23,996 nt of DNA from Phycisphaerales bacterium UBA1845 (GTDB lineage: Bacteria; Planctomycetota; Phycisphaerae; UBA1845), in contig DDIR01000106.1 of assembly GCA_002338715.1 (NCBI GenBank), forward strand, positions 1-23,996, given 5' to 3'. Numbering within the stretch: the first letter of the stretch is position 1; each line of letters begins with the position of its first letter. Below the pieces are notes generated by a model that made no database searches, was not told where the DNA came from, and saw only the letters and a program-made list of their open reading frames with translations. The position numbers and the translations under genes are program-made. Below are positions 1-8,004 of this stretch, piece by piece.

Positions 1-5
1 GAATT

Positions 6-22
6 GGTGGGCACGGCCCACC
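6..22 (-). terminator. Perfect inverted repeat just 3' of rpiB-deoC
   Basis: Seven-base arms GGTGGGC (6-12) and GCCCACC (16-22) surround a 3-base loop. The hairpin lies about 10 bases beyond the stop codon of the minus-strand rpiB-deoC gene. No T-run follows on the minus strand, so it is either a weak terminator or 3'-end stabiliser, or a copy of a dispersed palindromic repeat. The window edge prevents a fuller view. Confidence 0.35.
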
Positions 23-32
23 CTACGTTCGC

Positions 33-1508
33 TTAATACTTTCCGTCACCGCCACCGTTCGATGAAACGGTCACGCCTTTTGATTCCTGCACGATGCGAA
101 CGCCAGCACTGACGCCAAGACGCGTTGCGCCGGCTCGGATCATTTGCGTCGCTTCGTCAAAACTTCGAATTCCGCCCGATGCCTTCACGCCCATGTGCGA
201 TCCCTTGACGGCATCCGACATCAGCGCGACATCCTCTGCCGTCGCCCCACCCGGACCGAACCCGGTCGACGTTTTCACGAAATCCGCCCGAGCGCGACGG
301 GCTGCAATACATGCCCGCGTTTTTTCATCATTGGTCAACAGCGCCGTTTCGAGAATGACTTTGCAGATCGCCCCGCCGTCCATGCACGCTTCGACCACGC
401 AGCGGATGTCGTGATAGATCGCTTCGTCGTCACCACTCTTCAGCGCGCCGACATTAATCACCATATCGATTTCGCGGGCGCCTTCACGAATGGCACGACG
501 CGCCTCCAGCGCTTTGACTTCCGCGACATTCGCACCCAACGGAAAACCGACCACGGTGCAGACCTTCACCGTACTGCCGCGAAGAATGCCCGCACTTCTT
601 TTAACCTGACATGGATTGACGCAGACCGACGCGAACCCAAACTCCATCGCCTCTTTGCAAAGCTTGTCGATCTGTTCGTACGTCGCATCGGGACGCAAGA
701 GCGTGTGGTCAATGTAACGGGCGATCTCTTTCGGAACGTCGCAACCGTTGCCGCGACACACGATTCGATCCGCCCCCATCGCGACGAATTCGCGCAGACG
801 CTCCGGATCGACAGGACCGCTGGGCTTGCAGAACCCGCACTCCGGGCCCGTGCAATCACCAGAAGCCGCACCGAGCATCGAAGCGATGCGGTCTGCCACC
901 CGCTGAAGATCGGTTTCGGACAATTCAGTCAATTCACTCTCCAACTGCTTTGAGGTCACATCGCTCGACGAACCTGTTTGCTTACCTGCAGCGCCATGAC
1001 CGCCACATGCACACGGTCCGCTGGAACCACCGGAGCAACCACACGTGCTTGCCGATGCCCCTTCCGTTCCGCGTTCGATCGCATTGATCATCTCGACGCG
1101 TCGCAGGTGGCGCTCAGCCGTGCACTCGGTATCCAGAAACGCATCCACAATCTGCGTCGCCAGCGCCGGACCAATCAGCCCCGCGCCGAGGGTCATCAGA
1201 TTTGCGTTGTTGTGCTCGCGACTGTTGCGGGCGCTGGACAGGTCGTAACAAAGCGCCGCACGCACGCCGGGGACTTTGTTGGCCGCCATCGATGAACCGA
1301 TCCCCGCGCCGTCGATCATGATGCCGGCGCCGACTTCACCAGAGGCCACCCGCATTGCAACTTCTTTGGCGAACTGCGGATAGTCGCATGCCTGCTTGGT
1401 GAACGTTCCGCAATCGATCACGTCCAACCCGCGGGCTTTGAGGTGTTCCGATAACAAACCCTTCAGTTCGTATCCGCCGTGGTCCGCCCCGATCGCAATC
1501 TTGCGCAT
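33..1508 (-). CDS. rpiB/deoC: RpiB-DeoC fusion: ribose-5-phosphate isomerase B joined to deoxyribose-phosphate aldolase
   Basis: This 491-residue cytoplasmic protein joins two enzymes of pentose-phosphate and deoxynucleoside metabolism. Residues 1-145 are an RpiB/LacAB domain, with [13 protein letters not shown] at the start and [17 protein letters not shown] and SREHNNANL further on. Where E. coli-type RpiB has its catalytic Cys (ICGTGIG), this protein has IDGAGIG with Asp66. Residues 262-475 are a DeoC TIM barrel: [23 protein letters not shown] (Asp348), FVKTSTGFG with the Schiff-base Lys412, and [10 protein letters not shown] with Lys442. The RpiB domain thus may use different chemistry, while the aldolase looks intact. 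Between them lies a linker of about 115 residues with a CGC...CAC segment (156-168), a short helical stretch and a CTGPECGFC motif (219-227). The start ATG at 1508 matches the family start. It is divergent from the HDOD gene and has a plausible promoter at 1568-1595. RpiB and DeoC assignment is confident; the linker's role is unknown. Confidence 0.93.
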   Translation of the reverse strand: MRKIAIGADHGGYELKGLLSEHLKARGLDVIDCGTFTKQACDYPQFAKEVAMRVASGEVGAGIMIDGAGIGSSMAANKVPGVRAALCYDLSSARNSREHNNANLMTLGAGLIGPALATQIVDAFLDTECTAERHLRRVEMINAIERGTEGASASTCGCSGGSSGPCACGGHGAAGKQTGSSSDVTSKQLESELTELSETDLQRVADRIASMLGAASGDCTGPECGFCKPSGPVDPERLREFVAMGADRIVCRGNGCDVPKEIARYIDHTLLRPDATYEQIDKLCKEAMEFGFASVCVNPCQVKRSAGILRGSTVKVCTVVGFPLGANVAEVKALEARRAIREGAREIDMVINVGALKSGDDEAIYHDIRCVVEACMDGGAICKVILETALLTNDEKTRACIAARRARADFVKTSTGFGPGGATAEDVALMSDAVKGSHMGVKASGGIRSFDEATQMIRAGATRLGVSAGVRIVQESKGVTVSSNGGGDGKY

Positions 1509-1567
1509 GAATCCGTACCGTAAAATCCGAGAGAGACCGCCACCTGCGGAACAGGCACCAATCGTTT

Positions 1568-1595
1568 ATTGGACCATACGGACCGATGGTGTCAA
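1568..1595 (-). promoter_or_regulatory. Candidate sigma-70 promoter for rpiB-deoC
   Basis: On the minus strand there is a perfect TTGACA (1595-1590), a 16-base spacer and TCCAAT (1573-1568, four of six consensus bases). The start codon lies about 60 bases downstream, which leaves a short leader. Only the -35 box is strong. Confidence 0.4.
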
Positions 1596-1747
1596 GACTT
1601 GGCCAAATTCGACGCCCGGCCGAGGACTGCACAACTCACCTACTTTACGAGTCGATATGAATCGTAGGTTATAGACGCCTTGGTCGATCTCATCGCGTCG
1701 TTGCGTCTGGAAGGGAAACCATTTTTCAACATTCGGGGGTTACACCA

Positions 1748-2806
1748 GTGGGATTGTGGAACTGGGTCATGGACATGTTGATCGGCGGCAACTCCAACGC
1801 GCCCGATCCTCCGAAACAAAAATCAAGTTCGTCCACGGCTGTGGCTGTGCTTGATCCTGAACAAGAATCGACGCAAGCGGTTTCAGCATCCGACGACGAA
1901 GTCTGGTGGAAACCCGAAGGCGCATGCTTCACCGAACGCGCCCCCCTTCCCGAAATGAATCTCACGACCGAAGCCCGCGCACTTGAAAACATGCTCATCA
2001 GCCAATTTGACGGGCATGATCTTTCGCTTCCACCGCTGCCACGCGTTCCGGAAGCTGTCCTTCGAAAACTGCGCAAACGCAATTGCAATCTCCCGGAAAT
2101 CGCCCACGACATCAGCGAAGACCAGGTCAGCGCCGCGTCCGTACTGCGCATGTCAAACTCGCCACTCTATCGCGGGATGAACAAGATCACGTCGCTGGAG
2201 ATGGCCGTCGTTCGACTTGGTTCAAACGCCATCAAAACGCTGATGCTTCACCAGGCGATGCGCTCCGCCACCTTTGAGCAAGGCGGCGCCAATGCCAAAC
2301 TCGCCGAAATGCTGTCGCTCCGTGCACTGGCTGCGGCTTACGTGATGCGTGAACTCGCAGAACTGACCGACCTCGATGTCGAAGAGGCGTTCATGATCGG
2401 ATTGCTTCACGACATTGGCAACGTCATGGTGCTTCGGACGGCCAACGGCTTGAAGAAACTATCGCGATTTGAAATCGACATGGAGTCGTTCGAATACCTG
2501 TGCCAGGAAACGCATCAGGAATTCGGTGAACTCATCGCCAACTCGTGGGGATTACCGGATCACATCCGCGATCTGGTCTCCAGCCACCACGACTATCCCG
2601 AGCCCAACGACCCGCTCTTCAAAGAGCGACTGCTTATTGAACTGACCGACATGATCTGCTCGCTGCTGACGTTTACGCCCTATCAGCCGTACAACATTCT
2701 TGAATCGCGGGCGGCGAAAGATCTTGGCTTCTCAGAACGCCCGGAATTCGGTGCATTGCTGGAGCGGCTACCCAACGACCTCGAAGACGTGCTCGAATTC
2801 TTCTAG
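1748..2806 (+). CDS. HDOD-domain signalling protein
   Basis: This is a 352-residue soluble protein. Residues 1-85 form a polar, low-complexity N-terminal region. An HDOD domain follows at about residues 90-300: LPPLPRVPEAVLRKL (93-107), a helical repeat region, and GLLHDIGNVMVL (218-229) with the His221-Asp222 pair. HDOD proteins resemble HD-type phosphohydrolases but usually lack a complete metal site. They act in bacterial signalling, often together with histidine kinases or second-messenger systems. The GTG at 1748 is chosen because GGGGG lies 8-12 bases upstream and no earlier start is better supported. A sensor kinase lies just downstream on the opposite strand, converging with this gene. 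A working partnership is possible but unproven. No receiver or output domain is fused to it. Confidence 0.85.
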   Translation: MGLWNWVMDMLIGGNSNAPDPPKQKSSSSTAVAVLDPEQESTQAVSASDDEVWWKPEGACFTERAPLPEMNLTTEARALENMLISQFDGHDLSLPPLPRVPEAVLRKLRKRNCNLPEIAHDISEDQVSAASVLRMSNSPLYRGMNKITSLEMAVVRLGSNAIKTLMLHQAMRSATFEQGGANAKLAEMLSLRALAAAYVMRELAELTDLDVEEAFMIGLLHDIGNVMVLRTANGLKKLSRFEIDMESFEYLCQETHQEFGELIANSWGLPDHIRDLVSSHHDYPEPNDPLFKERLLIELTDMICSLLTFTPYQPYNILESRAAKDLGFSERPEFGALLERLPNDLEDVLEFF

Positions 2807-2835
2807 GCCGCCCCAAGTCAATAAGGAGCCATGCC

Positions 2836-2862
2836 GTCATTTCCGCACAGGCGGGAATCCAG
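2836..2862 (+). repeat. Extragenic palindrome, forward orientation (diverged copy)
   Basis: The sequence runs GTCATTTCCGC...GCGGGAATCCAG and is the most diverged copy of the palindrome family also seen at 6880, 7001, 12773 and 19450. It lies between the convergent 3' ends of the HDOD gene and the histidine kinase gene, where it could fold in transcripts from either side. Confidence 0.75.
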
Positions 2863-2936
2863 AAGAGAGCCAAACCAGTCCCGCAGAATATCAACCCCGC
2901 GCACCGCGATGAGATCGTGACCGAAACGCTGCGCAA

Positions 2937-4526
2937 CTAGGTCAAATTGACCAGTGGAGCGGCTGACGCTGAAGTGGTTATCAATGGCAGCCTAGCCGTA
3001 AACGTACTGCCGACGCCTTCGGTACTTTCCAGTTCGATCGTACCACCCAGCATTTCGCAAAGCTCACGCGTGATCGCCAGCCCCAAGCCCGTTCCGCTGT
3101 ATTCGCGGGTCATCGACGAATCCATCTGTTTGAATTTCTCAAATACGCTGGCCTGCTGCGCTTCGGGAATGCCAACACCGGTGTCGTTGACCGCGAACGT
3201 CACCATATCCTCACGCGACTTCTTGACCACAAGATCGACCGAACCGCCCTTGGGCGTGAACTTGATGGCGTTGCTCAGGAGATTGTAAAGGATCTGATGC
3301 AATCGGCCGGAATCCGACGTCATGCTCGGCAAACCTTCATCGATGTGCAGGCTTAATGTTAACTCGCCCTTGTCCGCAACCGGCGTCATGAAGTCGATCA
3401 GCTTCGTGCAAAGATCGTTCAATTCAAACGTGCTGATGTGGAGTTCGAATCGACCGGCTTCGATCTTGGCAAGGTCGAGCAGGTCATTGATGATGTCCAG
3501 CAAACTCCGCCCGCTCGTGAGGATGTTGCCCGCGTAACGCGACAATCGACTCGGATCGATCGATTTGCCATCGCCAGCTTCGGTGAGCAGTTCAGCGAAT
3601 CCGATGATCGAAACCAGTGGCGTGCGCAATTCATGACTGACGTTGGCGATGAACTCGCTCTTGACGCGGTTGCTTTCATAGAGTGCCACATTGGTCTCGG
3701 CCAACTCCCCAAGCCGCGTATCGAGCGAACGATTCGTCCTGCTCAGTTTCTCCTGCGAATCCTGCAGGTGACCGAGCATCTCGTTGAATGCGGTTCCGAG
3801 TTCTTCAAATTCATCGCCCGTTTCGATCAGCGACCGTGCCCCCATTTCACCCAGCGTCACCTTCTCGGCGATGCGTCGCAGTTTTCTGACCGGTGAGAGC
3901 AACACTTTCTGCGTCACCCAATAGAACACCAGCACAGCCAGAAACGCCCCCAACGACAGCGATGCCACCAACACGCCAAGATTCAAAAGCGCGTGTTCGG
4001 AGGGTATTGGTATGTGGACTTCGATCAGGCCTTTGAGCTTTTCGGTACCCGGGTCGCCGCCCGCCTCCCGGACGGCCATCGCCAGGCGAATCTCGGATCG
4101 ACCGTCGTCGTAATGCTCAAGTTTGTAGCGATAGATGGCGGCTGAATCGCGTTGGAGTTCGGCGATTGCGTGGGTCAAGAATCCCTCGCCTTTACCGATT
4201 AGCTCTCGAGCCTGGGCTTCTTCAATGGGAAAGAATCTGGGAGGGACAGCAGCCAACTCGTCCGCCCCGAAGCGTTTGCGAAGCCGGGGCCAATTCCGGT
4301 TGATCGACTCCTGGGCCGCTTGCCAGTCCTGACCGAGCAGGTCGGTCTCCATCGTCGCCACCGTCGCCGACTCCTTGGCCATCCGCAGGTACTGCTCGCG
4401 CGTCAAATCGTTCATCCGGATCGCCGGAATAATCAACGACGCACCGATGATGATCAGGACAGCCGCCCCGAACAGGAATTGGCACTTTCGCGCGAGCGAG
4501 ATTTTCGTATTGGGAAAGAGTCTCAT
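2937..4526 (-). CDS. Membrane sensor histidine kinase (HAMP-HisKA-HATPase)
   Basis: This 529-residue inner-membrane kinase has TM1 at about 16-36, a periplasmic sensing region (about 37-178) with no recognised domain, and TM2 at about 180-204. A HAMP linker (about 207-262) and a coiled signalling helix follow. The HisKA domain carries the H-box SHELRTP with phospho-acceptor His298. The ATPase domain shows the N-box LLSNAIKF (Asn419), the G1 box DTGVGIP (448-454) and the G2 box GTGLGLA (478-484). All catalytic boxes are intact. There is no fused receiver domain and no response regulator gene nearby, so this is an orphan kinase within this window. Its 5' end is divergent from a metallophosphoesterase and its 3' end converges with the HDOD gene. 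The ATG at 4526 precedes TM1 directly, but the ribosome-binding site is weak. The signal sensed cannot be told from sequence. Confidence 0.93.
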   Translation of the reverse strand: MRLFPNTKISLARKCQFLFGAAVLIIIGASLIIPAIRMNDLTREQYLRMAKESATVATMETDLLGQDWQAAQESINRNWPRLRKRFGADELAAVPPRFFPIEEAQARELIGKGEGFLTHAIAELQRDSAAIYRYKLEHYDDGRSEIRLAMAVREAGGDPGTEKLKGLIEVHIPIPSEHALLNLGVLVASLSLGAFLAVLVFYWVTQKVLLSPVRKLRRIAEKVTLGEMGARSLIETGDEFEELGTAFNEMLGHLQDSQEKLSRTNRSLDTRLGELAETNVALYESNRVKSEFIANVSHELRTPLVSIIGFAELLTEAGDGKSIDPSRLSRYAGNILTSGRSLLDIINDLLDLAKIEAGRFELHISTFELNDLCTKLIDFMTPVADKGELTLSLHIDEGLPSMTSDSGRLHQILYNLLSNAIKFTPKGGSVDLVVKKSREDMVTFAVNDTGVGIPEAQQASVFEKFKQMDSSMTREYSGTGLGLAITRELCEMLGGTIELESTEGVGSTFTARLPLITTSASAAPLVNLT

Positions 4527-4683
4527 AATTGATTATGTCGGCGATTCGCATACGCGCGATTGCCGCGTACAGGCCACGGCGACCACGTTCCCGAACCCGA
4601 GGCACGTTTTCAGTATACCCGCAGGCGTCCCGTTGCACGAACAATCGGCGAACCGTATCGCCAGCAGGAGCGTAACGTCTGAC

Positions 4684-5895
4684 ATGTCCCGATTCGACGC
4701 ATTGCTAGCACTCTCTTGCCTGTTCGACTTTATGGTCTTCGCAGTCCTCCTGTGGCTTTCCGCTCGCCACGTGTCATCCAAAGGCACGATGCGCGTCGGG
4801 GCGGGCATCCTGCTCGCGGCGTTGTGCGGAGCAATCGGAATCGTCGCCGCAAAGACTCTCACGGTTGCGGTGCTGGGCTTGGAAGTCTTCGGGCTTATTC
4901 ACCTTCTGTACCTGGACCTCGCGCTGGTCGCGCCAGCCGTCGGAGTCTTGATCCTCGTCTTTCGCGTGGTGAAGGTTCCCGGGGTAGGTTCCGTATCCTT
5001 CGGAGCATGCGGAACGATCGCGGCTCTCTGCTCGTTTCTGCTCATCCCACTGTGCGTGTACACGACCTACGTGGAGCCATTCAACTTGAAGGTCGAATCC
5101 TGCGATGTCGTCGCCGCGCGAATGGCCTCCGACAAGAGTCCCATTAAGATTGCCGTGCTAGCCGACATGCAATTCGACGAAGTAACCGCCCACGAACACC
5201 GGGCTGTCGATCTGGCGATGCAGGCCAACCCGGACCTGATCCTAATCCCGGGCGATGTTTTCCAAGGAGTGGAGAAGCAATATCGCCTTCAGGAATCGGC
5301 GATCAAATCCCTGCTGGCAAAGCTCGAAGCGCCTGGTGGGGTCTACGTCGTCAGCGGTGACTGCGATCGACTGAGCACATTGACGAAAGCGATTGCGGGT
5401 TCGCAGATTCAACTCATCGATAACCAAATCAAGCAGGTGGAAGTTCGAGGAACCACGATCGCGGTGGCTGGCATTCCCATCGAATATCGTTCAAGCCAGG
5501 CAAAAGACACGCTCTACAAAGCCTCGATCGTCGCCGATCGCACCGACCTGACCATCGTCCTCGCCCATCGTCCAGGTATTTCGTTGCTGCCATACATGCC
5601 CGACAACATCGACCTGATCGTGGCCGGGCATACCCATGGCGGACAGATTCAGATCCCGGGGTTTGGTCCTCCGGTGACGGCATCGCCCGTTCCCAAGGTC
5701 GTCGCCGCCGGGGGTCTTAGCGAGTTGAACGATCACCTGCTCTACGTTTCGCGCGGTGTCGGTTGCGAGCGTGGACATGCGCCGCGGATCCGCTTCTGCT
5801 GCCCGCCGGAAGTTTCGATATTGACAGTCGGTGGTTCGCCCACACACGTGGCGCTCAAACAAACGCCTGACGTCACCGGGTCGGATTTGAATTGA
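4684..5895 (+). CDS. Membrane-anchored metallophosphoesterase with variant metal motifs
   Basis: This 403-residue protein has about four hydrophobic segments in residues 5-130. A calcineurin-like phosphoesterase domain follows, of the YkuE/membrane-MPE type. Motifs in order are LADMQFD (159-165, Asp161), IPGDVF (Asp191), SGDCD (224-228), LAHRPG (His295) and AGHTHGGQI (His316, His318). The usual GNH(D/E) motif is replaced by GDCD, so both the metal-ligand Asn and the general-acid His are changed. The first motif has DMQ instead of DxH. The last motif is classical. The fold call is firm, but activity and substrate are uncertain. Relatives act on phospholipid, lipid A precursor or nucleotide phosphoesters at the membrane. 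The frame stays open upstream to 4375, but that part runs antisense to the kinase. ATG 4684 is preferred because it has AGGAG at 4666-4670 and immediately begins the first membrane segment. Confidence 0.85.
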   Translation: MSRFDALLALSCLFDFMVFAVLLWLSARHVSSKGTMRVGAGILLAALCGAIGIVAAKTLTVAVLGLEVFGLIHLLYLDLALVAPAVGVLILVFRVVKVPGVGSVSFGACGTIAALCSFLLIPLCVYTTYVEPFNLKVESCDVVAARMASDKSPIKIAVLADMQFDEVTAHEHRAVDLAMQANPDLILIPGDVFQGVEKQYRLQESAIKSLLAKLEAPGGVYVVSGDCDRLSTLTKAIAGSQIQLIDNQIKQVEVRGTTIAVAGIPIEYRSSQAKDTLYKASIVADRTDLTIVLAHRPGISLLPYMPDNIDLIVAGHTHGGQIQIPGFGPPVTASPVPKVVAAGGLSELNDHLLYVSRGVGCERGHAPRIRFCCPPEVSILTVGGSPTHVALKQTPDVTGSDLN

Positions 5896-5987
5896 AATCC
5901 GAATCAAAGATATCGGATTACCGAAATAGACTTGATCACCCACTTCGCGACTGTCAAGAATTTTAGCGACTTTCTTACGACAATTTG

Positions 5988-6016
5988 TTGCCTTTGTGTT
6001 AGAGCCTACTTATACT
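5988..6016 (+). promoter_or_regulatory. Sigma-70-like promoter at the head of a gene-free stretch
   Basis: TTGCCT (5988-5993), exactly 17 bases, then TATACT (6011-6016). This matches four and five of six consensus bases at ideal spacing. Transcription would start near 6023. No convincing reading frame follows, which suggests a non-coding transcript. Confidence 0.45.
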
Positions 6017-6022
6017 GTGAGT

Positions 6023-6826
6023 AACCCACTTCAGTGTAAATGGTTGGAACGTTCTGTGAATCTCGGTGGGCTGACAAAGGCGGTATCTTGTCAGTTTGGG
6101 TCGTCAATCACGCCCAGATCGATTTGTTCACTAACTATATATATGACAGACGTTTACAGAATTTCCCGCAAGTTTGAGCGCGGGGATGTTTGGATTCGGT
6201 GCATTCTTTTGCAAAAAGATGCCGGCCCAATCGGTGTCTGTCGTGCGCAAAAAATCGACGCGGCTGTGGCTTGCGACTGGTCTTGAAACCTAGAATCAAC
6301 CGTAGGTCTGAATGCGAGATTGTTGCACGACTTTCATAAGGGTTGTGACGATTTGCACGGGTCGCTGAAAGGTTCGGTTACTTGAGCGACCAATAGCAGG
6401 TAGCCAAGAGTTAAAGAACAACGGTGGGTGCTGTTCGATTCGCAACCACTTGCTTTGAAGATTATTGAGACGCTCGGTTGGTGGGTTGCCAACCGGCGAG
6501 TTGACGAGAGATCGGTTTCCAAGAGGTGCTATCTAAAGAACGGCTCAGACATTTTCGATGAACAATTATTGCGGCGTTGGACGATGGTCTGCAGCACCCA
6601 AACCGACGCCAGCAAACATCGAATAAGCCTGAAATCGAAAGAACATAAGGTGGGCAAGCCATCAGGCGGTTTCAAATCGGGCGGCTAACATGCTTCGAAA
6701 TTGAAATCACCGGGCAGACGGATCGCTGCCGAGCGTTGCCAATCACCAGAACAATACATCGATCTTCCACTCGCTGCGGCACCCTTTGACCGCGCCAATA
6801 CTATCGGGGTGCCGCACGCCTTTTTT
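6023..6826 (+). ncRNA. Candidate long structured non-coding RNA (unproven)
   Basis: The stretch 5896-7066 holds no protein gene I can support. Between the promoter at 5988-6016 and the terminator at 6776-6826 there are several inverted repeats. Perfect 7-bp pairs are 6071-6077/6088-6094, 6360-6366/6385-6391 and 6475-6481/6489-6495. There is a bulged hairpin at 6201-6222. A nested pair combines 6240-6246 with 6325-6331 and encloses 6288-6292 with 6303-6307. Chance alone would give about one such local 7-bp hairpin in 800 bases, so the enrichment is modest. I looked for and did not find RNase P, tmRNA or tRNA hallmarks. The short open frames at 5996-6286 and 6428-6688 look like chance. The alternative is decayed intergenic DNA. 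Line 6121-6180 is about 37% GC by hand count. Confidence 0.25.
6776..6826 (+). terminator. Intrinsic terminator
   Basis: GCGGCACCC (6776-6784) pairs perfectly with GGGTGCCGC (6807-6815) across a 22-base loop, followed by five bases and a TTTTTT run (6821-6826). The orientation is plus. No plus-strand protein gene ends nearby, so it would terminate either a non-coding RNA or read-through from the phosphoesterase gene. Confidence 0.5.
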
Positions 6827-6879
6827 ACTGTTTGCGATTGAATTGTCGGGGCTGCATTCATCACACGATCCCCTTATTC

Positions 6880-7027
6880 GTCATTCCCGCGAAAGCGGGA
6901 ATCCAGAATCAAACAGCGAGACCCGTAGCAGGAAAACTCCAACGGTCGCCAGATCGTCATTCGGTCGTGGTTTCCGAGCCGGATACGTTGGTGCATTCCC
7001 CTGGATTCCCGCCTGCGCGGGAATGAC
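6880..7027. repeat. Inverted pair of extragenic palindromes (REPIN-like)
   Basis: A forward copy at 6880-6906 (GTCATTCCCGC, GAAA, GCGGGAATCCAG) faces a reverse copy at 7001-7027 (CTGGATTCCCGC...GCGGGAATGAC), with about 94 bases between them. Two palindromes in opposite orientation are the arrangement of REPIN units, which are mobilised by RAYT transposases in other bacteria. No RAYT gene is in this window. The palindromes also fit the ATTCCC-N8-GGGAAT pattern of Neisseria dRS3 repeats; that resemblance may be coincidental. Confidence 0.75.
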
Positions 7028-7066
7028 GGCAGGGCTCGGAGATGGCGACTGGCGGGGCATGACTCG

Positions 7067-7540
7067 CTAGTACGACAAACCCGACTTACGGATATGAACG
7101 TAGGGCTTCTGACCGCCGTCCGCTTTGGATGAACAGACCTCAGCCACATAGACCACGTGGTCGGCGGCTTGGACCGTGGACCGCACCTCGCACGACAACG
7201 AGCCAGCCGCGGCCCCCAGTTCGACGCCCCACTCGTTTTCGCCGATGTCCACCCCGTCAAACGCCGGTTCACCCGGACCGAAACCAGCCCCGAAATGTTT
7301 GAACATCGCCCCCGGATCCTCCCCCAGCAGGTTCAATACGAATCGCCCGGACTCTGCGATGATCGCCTGAATGGGACGACCGTCCTTCACGGAGACGGTC
7401 ACATGCGGCGGGTCGAAGGATGCCTGCTGAACCCAGGAGGCCAACATCCCGGTGCCGGTTTTGCCGTCACCCGCGGTGATGATGCTGCACCCGCTCGGAA
7501 TCAACGCCAATGCGGCGGCCAGTGAATCGTTTGTGGTCAT
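7067..7540 (-). CDS. Flavin reductase-like FMN-binding split-barrel protein
   Basis: This is a 157-residue cytoplasmic protein. The N-terminal half shows the flavin-reductase-like pattern: ALALIPSGCSIITAGDG, TGMLASWVQQASFDPP and VTVSVKDGRP (residues about 10-58), then RFVLNLLGEDPG. Such domains bind FMN and either reduce flavins with NAD(P)H or serve as a reductase module, as at the end of cyanobacterial flavodiiron proteins. The physiological partner here is unknown. An upstream extension of this frame overlaps msrB and is rejected. ATG 7540 follows a good GGGAGGG ribosome-binding site. The gene starts 28 bases after the msrB stop and is probably co-transcribed with msrB and aspS. That placement would fit a redox role, possibly defence against oxidation. 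Three nested palindrome repeats are absent from this gap, and the inverted palindrome pair begins about 40 bases beyond its 3' end. Confidence 0.8.
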   Translation of the reverse strand: MTTNDSLAAALALIPSGCSIITAGDGKTGTGMLASWVQQASFDPPHVTVSVKDGRPIQAIIAESGRFVLNLLGEDPGAMFKHFGAGFGPGEPAFDGVDIGENEWGVELGAAAGSLSCEVRSTVQAADHVVYVAEVCSSKADGGQKPYVHIRKSGLSY

Positions 7541-7568
7541 TTGGGTTCCCTCCCTTGCGCTGTGATCC

Positions 7569-7973
7569 TTAACCGGCTGAACCTTCTTTGAAATCGAGCG
7601 ACGCGGAATTGATGCAGTAACGCTGGCCGGTCGGATTGGGACCATCCGGAAAGACGTGGCCGAGGTGCGCATCGCATTTGCTGCACCGAACCTCAATCCG
7701 GCGCATGCCAAACTTGTTGTCTTCGTGCTCGGTGACGTTGGATTTGTCGACCGCATCCCAGAAACTGGGCCAACCGCTGCCCGAATCGTACTTGGTGTCG
7801 GACGAGAACAAAAACTGACCGCAGCAGGCACAGGCGTAGACGCCTTCGCCCTTGTGGTCCCAGTATTTGCCGGTAAATGCCGGCTCGGTACCGCCGCACC
7901 GCGTCACCTGGTACTGCTCAGGACTCAGCTCCTTGCTCCACTCGTCGTCCGATTTGTTGATGCGGTCTGACAT
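7569..7973 (-). CDS. msrB: Peptide-methionine (R)-S-oxide reductase MsrB
   Basis: This 134-residue enzyme reduces the R epimer of methionine sulfoxide in proteins. Diagnostic features are [15 protein letters not shown] (27-41), two zinc pairs (Cys48/Cys51 in CACC and Cys97/Cys100 in CSKC), SGWPSFWDA (66-74), LGHVFPDGP (104-112) and the catalytic Cys120 in RYCINS. The resolving-cysteine site used in some MsrB enzymes, just before GWPSF, is Ser66, so regeneration must use another cysteine (Cys26 is a candidate) or an external thiol. The protein is full length and has no signal peptide, so it is cytoplasmic. ATG 7973 follows GGAAGGGG. It lies 31 bases after aspS and 28 bases before the flavin reductase gene, all on the minus strand, and there is no MsrA domain here. 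Confidence 0.95.
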   Translation of the reverse strand: MSDRINKSDDEWSKELSPEQYQVTRCGGTEPAFTGKYWDHKGEGVYACACCGQFLFSSDTKYDSGSGWPSFWDAVDKSNVTEHEDNKFGMRRIEVRCSKCDAHLGHVFPDGPNPTGQRYCINSASLDFKEGSAG

Positions 7974-8004
7974 GGGTCCCCTTCCGCTCGTAGCCTCCGA
8001 AAAC

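Noticed and set aside
144..953. Open frame opposite rpiB-deoC (269 codons)
   Set aside because: It is antisense to a well-supported gene and its composition is that of a shadow frame (Arg/His-rich).
4375..4683. N-terminal extension of the metallophosphoesterase frame
   Set aside because: It overlaps the kinase 5' end antisense, has no conserved sequence, and a good start with AGGAG lies at 4684.
6430..6455. GTTCGATTC resembling a tRNA T-loop
   Set aside because: The flanking bases do not form a T-stem, and no acceptor, D or anticodon arm can be drawn.
5996..6688. Two short plus-strand open frames (5996-6286, 6428-6688)
   Set aside because: There is no ribosome-binding site or protein-like pattern, and hairpins run through them; they are likely chance frames.
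5896..7066. RNase P RNA or tmRNA in the gene-free stretch
   Set aside because: None of the conserved core sequences of either RNA is visible on the plus strand, and no tmRNA-type tRNA-like ends are seen.
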